Below, in pieces: positions 1 to 5,798 of a stretch of 8,447 bases of DNA (the stretch's first letter is position 1; every line of letters starts with the position of its first letter). The stretch comes from CAYNFH01 sp964396385 (GTDB taxonomy: Bacteria; Armatimonadota; Chthonomonadetes; Chthonomonadales; CAJBBX01): assembly GCA_964396385.1 (NCBI GenBank), contig CAYNFH010000259.1:1-8447 (forward strand). The letters run 5' to 3'. The notes below the pieces were generated by a model. That model ran no database searches and was not told the origin of the DNA. It worked only from the letters and a program-made list of their open reading frames with translations. The position numbers and the translations under genes are program-made.

Positions 1-1
1 G

Positions 2-337
2 CTGCGCGTCGTGGAGGGACCCGACATTCGGCTGCCGCTGAACCAGGCCACCAGCCTCGCGCTGGTGGTCAACGAGCTGGTCCAGAACGCCGTAGAGCAC
101 GGATTCCGTAACATCGACGAGGGACGGATCTTCGTGGAGTTGGAGGACGACGGGCACGAAGTCTGCCTTTCCGTCATCAACGATGGCGAGCCGCTGCCGC
201 CCGACTTCGATCCCGGTCAGCCGAAGAGCCTCGGTCTACGTATCGTGAACGACCTCGTGCGCGGCGGACTCGGCGGCTCCTTCACCATGGAGAACCGCGA
301 CGGCATCCTCGCAACCGTGAAATTCCCAAGGCAGTAG
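2..337 (+). CDS. Sensor histidine kinase, C-terminal ATPase domain (5' end outside window)
   Basis: This is the C-terminal end of a two-component sensor kinase. It would bind ATP and donate phosphate to a conserved His located upstream of the window. The frame is open from base 2, so the GTG at 11 is an internal Val rather than a start. The N box is clear (ALVVNELVQNAVEHGF, with Asn codons at 71 and 86). It is followed by a G1-like INDGEPLPPDFD and a G2-like SLGLRIVNDLV, and ends in a short beta strand (ATVKFPRQ) as HATPase_c domains do. The NELVQNAVEHGF wording and the PxDFD...SLGL spacing resemble the HisKA_2/PdtaS-like kinases. The second Gly of the usual DxGxG is Pro here (NDGEP). No input domain is visible. 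A possible partner is the response regulator at 1776-2426, but two genes separate them. The family assignment is firm; signal and partner are unknown. Confidence 0.9.
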   Translation: MRVVEGPDIRLPLNQATSLALVVNELVQNAVEHGFRNIDEGRIFVELEDDGHEVCLSVINDGEPLPPDFDPGQPKSLGLRIVNDLVRGGLGGSFTMENRDGILATVKFPRQ

Positions 338-441
338 GGGTACAGTAAACGGGTAACTGAGTGTACCTTCCTCAGACTCCCCCAGAATGGGGGGCTGAGG
401 GCCTCCGGCGTACACCCATTTACCCGTACACCAATTTACCC
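338..441. repeat. Nested inverted repeat with tandem 16-bp units
   Basis: The spacer after the kinase is almost entirely repeat. Two tandem 16-bp units, gtacacccatttaccc (410-425) and gtacaccaatttaccc (426-441), match at 15 of 16 positions. A third copy lies inverted at 351-366 and matches the first at 14 of 16. The inverted pair extends to 18-bp arms (349-366 and 410-427, 16 of 18 paired). Between the arms is a GC-rich hairpin: CCTCAG (370-375) with CTGAGG (395-400), and CCCCC (379-383) with GGGGG (389-394), around an AGAAT loop. There is no T-tract, so it is not an ordinary terminator. It could be a dispersed repeat, a set of regulator sites for the downstream gene, or an RNA structure between the two plus-strand genes. 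No ORF is credible here. Confidence 0.75.
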
Positions 442-462
442 ATTCACTCGAAGGGTGCATCT

Positions 463-732
463 ATGGACTGGTTCTGGTGGATGCTGCTGGGCACTCTCGT
501 AGGCTTCGGCTCCCGCCGCATCCTGAAGACGGACGATTCGTTGACCACCGGCACGTTCGCGGTGGTCCTCGGGATTATGGGCGCCTGCTTTGGCGGCTAC
601 ATGGTGGAGACCTTCGCCATCGCGCACGCCATGGCTCACTACTTCCTCTGGAGCACCATCTTTGCCATCGGCGTGGCCGGCGGCATGGTTACGGGCGTCG
701 GCATCCTCATCGCCCAACCCCTGGACACCTAA
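463..732 (+). CDS. Small three-helix membrane protein, possibly GlsB/YeaQ/YmgE-like
   Basis: The protein has 89 residues. The ATG at 463 is preceded by AAGGG (451-455) at 7 nt spacing. The frame stays open further upstream, but that part would translate the repeat DNA, so I chose this start. Three hydrophobic segments are visible: about residues 3-17 (WFWWMLLGTLVGFG), 28-49 (TGTFAVVLGIMGACFGGYMVE) and 57-85 (HYFLWSTIFAIGVAGGMVTGVGILIA). A short basic loop (SRRILKTDD) follows the first. Size, Gly-rich helices and an LG.xGACxGGY-type motif in helix 2 recall the transglycosylase-associated GlsB/YeaQ/YmgE stress proteins. The match is by eye and weak, and the function is unknown. A strong hairpin starts at the base after the stop codon. 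Confidence 0.7.
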   Translation: MDWFWWMLLGTLVGFGSRRILKTDDSLTTGTFAVVLGIMGACFGGYMVETFAIAHAMAHYFLWSTIFAIGVAGGMVTGVGILIAQPLDT

Positions 733-765
733 CGCAGAGGAGGACGCGCAGCGTCCTCCTCTGCG
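733..765 (+). terminator. Perfect 15-bp hairpin between convergent genes
   Basis: Arms at 733-747 (CGCAGAGGAGGACGC) and 751-765 (its exact reverse complement) enclose a 3-nt GCA loop. The hairpin begins immediately after the TAA of the small membrane protein gene. The following bases are ATATTATCTC, AT-rich but not a clean U-tract. It most likely ends plus-strand transcription. It may also stop read-through from the STN-domain gene that faces it, although on the minus strand only TTAGG follows. Confidence 0.7.
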
Positions 766-810
766 ATATTATCTCGTGCCGCGCTTCCGGTGCCTGTCCA
801 CAGTCGCGCA

Positions 811-839
811 CATGTCATCCCAAGCCCCGCGAGGGATCT
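811..839. repeat. Putative dispersed-repeat fragment with short inverted ends
   Basis: This non-coding stretch lies between the terminator hairpin and the end of the STN-domain gene. ATCCC (816-820) and GGGAT (833-837) can pair. The wording (TGTCATCCC ... GAGGGATCT) resembles a short repeat I recall as common in several environmental phyla, in the style TGTCATCC...GGATCT. That is recollection and has not been checked. The remainder of 766-860 shows nothing else. Confidence 0.35.
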
Positions 840-860
840 GCTTTTCTCTCTTCCTGACCG

Positions 861-1598
861 CTACCTGATCGGACCGCCCCCACTGGAACGACCGGATCCG
901 CTGCTGACGTTCCCCTGGTTCCCGAAGCCGGGGTTCCCGTTGCCTGGCCCGAAGCCGGATCCGTTCTGACCGATCCCGTTGAACCCGTTCTGTCCCATGT
1001 TGCCGAATCCGCTCCCGAATCCCTGACCGCCGGAAAGGTTCGGGAAGCCCATCACCTGCACACCCGCAACTCCCAGCCGCATCCCCGTGCCGCCCAGCGC
1101 GAGCGCGAGCGCATTGCCATCGACCCAGTTCAGCGGGATCTTCACTACACGCTGTTTCGGCTGGATCTGCTCTACGGTGCCACCACCATCCTCTACGACG
1201 ACGGGTGCCTGCTTCACCGTCACGATGTAGACCCCGTCCTCCACCCGGTAGGTAAGGGGGGTCTGCGACGCCGTGGAGCGCAGCACGTTCTCCAGCGCTG
1301 TGCGGAACGGCACGTCGGTCAGCGAAATCATCACCGTCCCGTGAACCGCCTGGTCCAGCGTGAAGTTGGCGCCCGCCGACTGGAACAGTAGCTTCAGGGC
1401 GTACCGCACGTCCGCGTTGTCAAAGTAAAGCGTCACGCGCTTGGCATTGATGTCCTGTGCCGCGCCTGATTTGGGGGATTGGGCGATGGCCGCTTCGGGG
1501 CTGTACGCGAGCGCGAGCGCCAACGTGGCGGCGGCGGCACACATGTTTATCGCGCGCGTGCGTCCCGTCCCTCTGTGCAATGGAAGGCTTCCGTTCAT
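861..1598 (-). CDS. Secreted STN-domain (secretin/TonB short N-terminal) protein with Gly/Asn-rich tail
   Basis: The protein has 245 residues. The ATG at 1598 has GAGGACAAGG just upstream. The frame continues to 2159 but would there overlap the response regulator on the other strand, so the longer form is rejected. Residues 1-40 look like a Sec signal: a basic stretch (HRGTGRTR), a hydrophobic core (MCAAAATLALALA) and a likely cleavage after AIA at about 39. Residues 53-127 are a typical STN domain (RVTLYFDNADVRYALKLLFQSAG ... TALENVLRST ... YRVEDGVYIV). Residues 149-185 look like a short second secretin-N-type strand-helix piece (VVKIPLNWVDGNALALAL). From about 189 the protein is Gly/Asn/Phe-rich low complexity. 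The secretin beta-barrel and the TonB receptor domain are both absent. A periplasmic or outer-membrane accessory role is inferred; the exact function is unknown. Confidence 0.8.
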   Translation of the reverse strand: MNGSLPLHRGTGRTRAINMCAAAATLALALAYSPEAAIAQSPKSGAAQDINAKRVTLYFDNADVRYALKLLFQSAGANFTLDQAVHGTVMISLTDVPFRTALENVLRSTASQTPLTYRVEDGVYIVTVKQAPVVVEDGGGTVEQIQPKQRVVKIPLNWVDGNALALALGGTGMRLGVAGVQVMGFPNLSGGQGFGSGFGNMGQNGFNGIGQNGSGFGPGNGNPGFGNQGNVSSGSGRSSGGGPIR

Positions 1599-1775
1599 GG
1601 TCCTTGTCCTCGTTCGTAACAGGTGTCGATGTCCGCTTCCAGCACAGTCTCCCCAGACTTCCGCGTACATCCGGTCGTTAGACGAGGGGGCGAGCGACTC
1701 CGTTACTCCCGCGCAAGGACGCGCCGCGCCGCGCCGCGAACGATGCAATGATGAGCTTACGCCCGGAGGGGACCT
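1599..1775. promoter_or_regulatory. Divergent intergenic region between STN-domain gene and response regulator
   Basis: These 177 bp must hold the promoters of both diverging genes. I see no convincing -35/-10 pair in either direction. Visible structure includes a perfect small hairpin AGTCT-CCCC-AGACT (1646-1659), which could be an operator. There is also a run of 3.6 copies of GCGCC (1721-1738). The response regulator has a good ribosome site, GGAGG, ending about 7 nt before its ATG. Confidence 0.4.
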
Positions 1776-2426
1776 ATGGAGCGGATACGGCTCGTAATCG
1801 CGGAGGACGAAGCGCTCACGCGCGAGGCGCTGGCGCGGCTCCTGTCGCTGGAGGAGGACATCGAAGTGGTAGGCCGCGCGGCGGATGGCGAAGCCGCCGT
1901 GAGGCTCTGTAACAACCTGGTGCCGGATGTACTGCTGACCGACATCAACATGCCCAAAATGAGCGGCATCCAGGTGACTCAGAAGGTCAAGCAGGTAAAC
2001 CCCAGCATCGGCATCGTCATCCTCACCATCTATCACGACGACGGCAGCGTGTTCGAAGCTATCAAGGCCGGCGCGACCGGGTACGTGCTCAAGGACAGTC
2101 CGCCGGAGGAGACGCTCGCCGCGATTCGCGCCATCCACCGCGGCGACAGCCTCCTCCACCCAACGATCGCCGCCCGCGTCCTGGCCGAGTTCAACCGCAT
2201 CAGCACCCAGCGCGCCGCGGACATGGCGCTATTCTCGGAGCTTACCCCCCGCGAGATCGAGGTGCTCAAGCAGGTCGCCACCGGCAAGCGCAACCGCGAG
2301 ATAGGAGAGACCCTGTTCATCAGCGAGAAGACCGTCAAGAACCACCTGAGCAACATCCTCTTTAAGCTCCAGGTGAACGATCGCACCGAGGCAGCGATGC
2401 TCGCCGCCCGCCAGGGCCTCGTCTAG
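1776..2426 (+). CDS. NarL/FixJ-family response regulator
   Basis: This is a 216-residue DNA-binding response regulator. The receiver domain spans about residues 4-120, with the acidic pair E10-D11, phosphoacceptor D56 in LLTDINMPKMSG, T84 in VILTIY, Y103 and K106 in GYVLKDS. All switch residues are present. A linker (about 121-150) leads to a LuxR/GerE helix-turn-helix at about 153-212: LTPREIEVL at 156-164, and a recognition region ISEKTVKNHLSNILFKL at 182-198. Length and layout are standard for the family. The start is supported by GGAGG in the right place. It diverges from the STN-domain gene and converges with the operon at 2423-7205, sharing CTAG with it. Its cognate kinase may be the one at the left edge, though PdtaS-like kinases commonly pair with ANTAR regulators, so the pairing is uncertain. 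Target genes are not evident. Confidence 0.95.
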   Translation: MERIRLVIAEDEALTREALARLLSLEEDIEVVGRAADGEAAVRLCNNLVPDVLLTDINMPKMSGIQVTQKVKQVNPSIGIVILTIYHDDGSVFEAIKAGATGYVLKDSPPEETLAAIRAIHRGDSLLHPTIAARVLAEFNRISTQRAADMALFSELTPREIEVLKQVATGKRNREIGETLFISEKTVKNHLSNILFKLQVNDRTEAAMLAARQGLV

Positions 2427-4306
2427 GGCGGGAGGACCACGTCGATGTCGCCCACGCTGGTCGTTTGGGATACCTGGCCGGGGACAACAATATCCGTGGA
2501 GTGGTGTACGGAGATGAGCTTCCCAGGAGCTGTGGAACTCAGTAACGGGGCGGACGTCGCGGGATCAAACCCGACCATCAGGCGGCCCGGCTGGGGCCCC
2601 ACGTTGTCCAGGGTGAACCGCCCAGTCGCATCCGTCTTTGCGCCGGCCTCCAGCCGAGAGAGCCAGAACGGGCTCACGTAGCCGTCCGGATGCATAAGGT
2701 CGCGGAGCTGCGGCAGGGCGCGGAGCGGCATGAGGCCCACGTTCGCTCCGGCAACCGCCTTGCCGTTCAGCAGCAGCCTCCCGGTGACGCGGTAGGCGAG
2801 GTGGCCGTTTCGTTCTTCCAGCCGGGTGTCGATCTGCGTCGGCGGCATCTCCGCGCGTCGGTACCAGGCGGTCGCCTTGTCTCCCTCTCCGAAACGGGAG
2901 TACATGTCGCCGGTAAACACTTGCGCCCCGCGCTGCAAATACGCAAACAGTTGTTCATCCGCCAGCCGGTCCACATAGGCCCGCGTGTCGGGAGTTCCAG
3001 CGCAGGAGCTCAGCCGGTCTATGAAGTGGCCCAGGTAGGCCGGATCGCACTCGTGCTCCAGGTTCAGGAGGCATACCCGCAACGTCTCCGCGGGGTTCCA
3101 CTGGAGCGAAGAGGCGTCGTGCAGCGTCACGTAGGCCACGTAGGAAAGGCCGGTGACATACCTCTTGCGCCGCAGGAACTCCTCAATGCGATGCGCTGAA
3201 TCGGGTGAAGCGTCCACGCCCACCACGCTCTGGACGGCGAACTTCACCGGAAAGCCTCCGGCAGATCCCAGCACGAGCGCCAGCTCCGTGCCCGGCGCTC
3301 CGGAGGGCAGTCCCGCCTCCTGTGCCAGCCGCGTGCTCCCGCCCACCTGGTCCCCGGGGCGCCAGTCGAACCGGTCCCGCATCATGGACGGGATGCCGGT
3401 CCGTCCGGCATACATCCCCGCCAGCAGCACGACGAGCGGGAAGATCGCCGCTCTTGCCCGGTTGGCCGGCCGCATGCCCGGCGCGCCCAGCGCGTAGAAG
3501 ACTCCGCCGATCCCGAACCCGATGGCCGCGACGGGCAGCAACAGCATGGCGGCCATGCCCCACCACTGCGCCTGCCCTACGCCGCCCATGGCGTGATAGA
3601 ACTCGATAAGCCTCTCTGCGGTCACGTGGCTGCCGATCGCGATCGGCAGCCACACAGCGGTCCCGGCCAGCACCCCGCGCACGAGCAACGAGCGGCGCGC
3701 CCGCGGGTCCCTCGGCAGCTCATATCCCCCTTCCTCGTAGTTGCCCGCCACGCCGTCCCGGCTGAACAGCAGCCACGTGGCCGCTCCAACGATCGCCAAC
3801 TGGCCCCAGAGCATCCACACCGCCCCATGACCGATCCAGTCCAGCACCAGCCACACGATGAACAGGGGCAGGAACCCCGCCATGGCGATCAGAAACGCCT
3901 TTATTACCGGCACGGTGTGCATATAGGTGCGGACCAGCACCGTCTCGTTCCAGTCCACTCCCGTGGTGAGCCGGAACGTGGGGTTGAGCGCCCGTAAAAG
4001 CGCGTAAGTTCCTAAGCAGAACAGCGCCACGGCCAGCGCAAGCTGGGCAGGCGGTGTCAGCAGCGCTATGGAGGTGCAGATGTACCGTACGGTGGGATTC
4101 CAGAGCAGTGCGCGCGGCACGGGCAGGTTGGGGTCCACCTCCGGCTGCGTCGCGTGCGAGCCCTGGGACAGCAGCCCGTTATACGTGTGGTATGCCAGCG
4201 GATAGAAAGCGTAGAGCGCCGCCACCAGCGCGAATACGATGGAAGCTGGAGGAAAGAGCGAAGAGGTCTTTCGGCGTCCAGAGCCCTGTCCGGGTGGGGG
4301 AGCCAT
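2423..4306 (-). CDS. Seven-helix membrane protein with TPR-like and carboxypeptidase-regulatory-like C-terminal regions
   Basis: The protein has 627 residues and I do not recognise the family. After a short basic N-terminus (GSGRRK), hydrophobic helices lie at about 20-40, 75-105, 132-157, 161-182, 206-226, 249-273 and 285-301. A large soluble part follows (302-627). Within it, about 445-486 (LADEQLFAYLQRGAQVFTGD, then FGEGDKATAWYRRAEMP) reads like a TPR helix pair. Residues 505-583 (YRVTGRLLLNGKAVAGANVG, then TDATGRFTLDNVGPQPGRLMVGF) read like a CarboxypepD_reg beta-sandwich. Four cysteines (C412, C420, C435 and C77 in a helix) occur; C420 and C435 might pair if the tail is outside the cell. 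The start codon directly abuts the moeA stop codon (TAGATG), which implies translational coupling. It is the last gene of the three-gene operon. Function unknown; a sensing, transport or envelope role would be guesswork. Confidence 0.8.
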   Translation of the reverse strand: MAPPPGQGSGRRKTSSLFPPASIVFALVAALYAFYPLAYHTYNGLLSQGSHATQPEVDPNLPVPRALLWNPTVRYICTSIALLTPPAQLALAVALFCLGTYALLRALNPTFRLTTGVDWNETVLVRTYMHTVPVIKAFLIAMAGFLPLFIVWLVLDWIGHGAVWMLWGQLAIVGAATWLLFSRDGVAGNYEEGGYELPRDPRARRSLLVRGVLAGTAVWLPIAIGSHVTAERLIEFYHAMGGVGQAQWWGMAAMLLLPVAAIGFGIGGVFYALGAPGMRPANRARAAIFPLVVLLAGMYAGRTGIPSMMRDRFDWRPGDQVGGSTRLAQEAGLPSGAPGTELALVLGSAGGFPVKFAVQSVVGVDASPDSAHRIEEFLRRKRYVTGLSYVAYVTLHDASSLQWNPAETLRVCLLNLEHECDPAYLGHFIDRLSSCAGTPDTRAYVDRLADEQLFAYLQRGAQVFTGDMYSRFGEGDKATAWYRRAEMPPTQIDTRLEERNGHLAYRVTGRLLLNGKAVAGANVGLMPLRALPQLRDLMHPDGYVSPFWLSRLEAGAKTDATGRFTLDNVGPQPGRLMVGFDPATSAPLLSSTAPGKLISVHHSTDIVVPGQVSQTTSVGDIDVVLPP

Positions 4307-5788
4307 CTACTGCCCCGAGCCCGCACTGCTTTGCGAATCTGCATCAATCTGTTGGGAGCGCGAGGCTCCTGCCGAGCTAACGCAGCGCGAGTCTCCTTCT
4401 GTAGGGGCGGCCCCGCGTGGCCGCCCGCTCTGGGAGTTCGAGGCTTCCGCCGAACTAACGGTCCCCGTCACCAGGGCGTCCACCATCGCCCCGGCAGGGA
4501 GGCTCCCAATGTCCCACGGGATGATAAGCAGCGCGTTCGCGCCCAGCATGGAGGTCAGCACGCCCGAGCCCTGCGCGCCCGTTGGGACGGCGACGAACTG
4601 CCCCGCGCGCAGTTCAACGCAGGCGCGTACATACTCTTCCCGTCCCGGGATATGGTCTACCGGTGCGGTGAGCGCGGCGCGCACCCGCAGCCGCCGGAGA
4701 TCCGACCGGCCCGCCATCTTCCATAGCACGGGCCGCACGAACAGCTCAAACGTCACCATCGTGGAGACCGGGTTGCCCGGTAGGCCGAAGAACAGGGCCT
4801 CCCCGATTCGGCCGAAGGCAAGCGGCTTGCCCGGCTTCATCTTCACTCGCCACAGATCCAGCGCCCCGATGCGCTCTACCACCGGCTTCACAAAATCGCG
4901 GTCTCCCACCGACACCCCACCAGACGTCACTATTACATCTGCCGAGCTTCCACGGACATCGATAGTGTCCCTGTTCGCTGTAGGGGCCGGGCGCCGTCCC
5001 GGCCCTTCGGCAGTCCGCGCAGGCGGACTTTGTGTACTCGTTGCCGCGGTTTCAACCGCCGGAATTCCCTCAACAACCTCCCGGAACGAATCCTCCGTCT
5101 CCCGATCGTCGTCACGCACGTGCCGCATGGAGTGCAGCTCCGCCCCTGCTTCGCGCACAAGCGCCGACAGCGCGTAGCCGTTGCTGTTCCGGATCTGTCC
5201 TGGTCCCGGCCGCTCCGTGATCTCCACCACCTCGTCACCCGTGGAGAGCACTGACACCCGCGGCTTGCGGACGCACGCGACCCGCACCTGTCCCATGGCG
5301 GCCAGCATCGCCACCTCCGCCGGCCCTATGAGTGCCCCGGCGGTGAGCACCCTGGCCCCTTCACGTATGTCCTCGCCCGCGCGGCGCACGTGGTCGCCGT
5401 GGCGGGCCTCCTCCAGGATCGCCACCTCGGTGCCTGTCGCTCGGGTGTCCTCCACCATCACCACCGCGTCCGCCCCATCCGGCAGCGGCGCCCCCGTCAT
5501 AATGCGGATGCAGGCACCTGCTGTTACACGCTCGGCAGCCACGGATCCGGCTGGGACTTCCCCAATCGAACGCAACGACCGCGGGCGCTCAGAGGTCGCT
5601 CCGGCCGTGTCCTCCGCGCGCACCGCGTAGCCATCCACGGCCGAGTTGTCGAACGGAGGGTTGGAGATGTCGGCGAACACATCCTCGGCCAGCACCCGGC
5701 CCAGCGATTCCAGCAGGCCCACGCGCTCGGAGGGCAGGACGGTCGCCGCCTCCAGGATGCGCCCCAGCGCCTCTTCGACGGTCAGCAT
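4307..5788 (-). CDS. moeA: Molybdopterin molybdenumtransferase MoeA with two repeat-derived extensions
   Basis: MoeA inserts molybdate into adenylylated molybdopterin in the cytoplasm, the last step of basic molybdenum cofactor synthesis. Family motifs are intact: PPFDNSAVDGYAV (44-56), RIMTGAPLPDGADAVVMVED (95-114), SVLSTGDEV (179-187), GQIRNSNGYAL (197-207), VIVTSGGVSVGDRDF (285-299), KMKPGKPLAFG (316-326) and FGLPGNP (334-340). At 493 residues it is about 90 longer than usual. One extra block, about residues 241-280, lies between the FREVVEG helix and the VIVTSGG strand of the molybdopterin-binding domain. The other is the tail from about 444. Both blocks are encoded by palindromic or repeated DNA and are rich in Ser, Ala, Pro, Thr and Arg. 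The gene starts 10 nt after the upstream mutase stop and ends flush with the next ATG. No other molybdenum cofactor gene is in the window. With all catalytic motifs kept, I expect it to be functional. Confidence 0.95.
   Translation of the reverse strand: MLTVEEALGRILEAATVLPSERVGLLESLGRVLAEDVFADISNPPFDNSAVDGYAVRAEDTAGATSERPRSLRSIGEVPAGSVAAERVTAGACIRIMTGAPLPDGADAVVMVEDTRATGTEVAILEEARHGDHVRRAGEDIREGARVLTAGALIGPAEVAMLAAMGQVRVACVRKPRVSVLSTGDEVVEITERPGPGQIRNSNGYALSALVREAGAELHSMRHVRDDDRETEDSFREVVEGIPAVETAATSTQSPPARTAEGPGRRPAPTANRDTIDVRGSSADVIVTSGGVSVGDRDFVKPVVERIGALDLWRVKMKPGKPLAFGRIGEALFFGLPGNPVSTMVTFELFVRPVLWKMAGRSDLRRLRVRAALTAPVDHIPGREEYVRACVELRAGQFVAVPTGAQGSGVLTSMLGANALLIIPWDIGSLPAGAMVDALVTGTVSSAEASNSQSGRPRGAAPTEGDSRCVSSAGASRSQQIDADSQSSAGSGQ
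4353..4460. repeat. Direct repeats flanking a palindromic element in the moeA 3' end
   Basis: Two 30-bp direct repeats (4353-4382 and 4431-4460) match at 25 of 30 positions. A partial third unit lies at 4383-4401. Between the full copies is a palindrome at 4399-4426: head CTGTAG, arms GGGCGGCC (4405-4412) and GGCCGCCC (4419-4426), and loop CCGCGT. In the moeA frame the flanking repeats encode SSAEASNSQ and SSAGASRSQ, and the palindrome encodes SGRPRGAAPTE. The direct repeats could reflect target duplication, tandem spread, or a composite dispersed repeat. Confidence 0.8.
4978..5068. repeat. Triple palindrome cluster inside moeA
   Basis: Four dyads stand in a row. First comes head CTGTAG (4978-4983) with arms GGGCCGGG (4984-4991) and CCCGGCCC (4998-5005) around loop CGCCGT. 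The second is AGTCCGC (5012-5018) with GCGGACT (5023-5029) around GCAG. The third is GCGGTT (5046-5051) with AACCGC (5054-5059). The last is the short GGAATTCC (5061-5068). All arms pair perfectly. The cluster corresponds to MoeA residues 241-271, exactly the stretch that interrupts the conserved domain. The composition resembles small dispersed repeats I recall from environmental phyla, which is not verified here. Confidence 0.8.
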
Positions 5789-5798
5789 CTCTCGGCGC

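Noticed and set aside
349..427. CRISPR-like or intrinsic-terminator reading of the repeat block
   Set aside because: Units are tandem without spacers, one is inverted, and no T-tract follows. Neither a CRISPR array nor a standard terminator fits.
361..462. Upstream extension of the small membrane protein
   Set aside because: It translates the inverted-repeat block and gives a Pro-rich, non-membrane sequence. The ATG at 463 has its own AAGGG.
1599..2159. N-terminal extension of the STN-domain frame on the minus strand
   Set aside because: It runs antisense through the response regulator, whose receiver domain is unmistakable. A signal peptide, start codon and ribosome site at 1598 define a better gene.
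3183..3653. Long open frames on both strands within the membrane-protein gene
   Set aside because: They are frame shadows of GC-rich coding DNA, with Arg/Ala/Pro-rich translations and no recognisable domain.
4307..5788. MoeA as a pseudogene because of its repeat insertions
   Set aside because: The frame is open throughout, all conserved motifs are present, and both extensions fall outside them.
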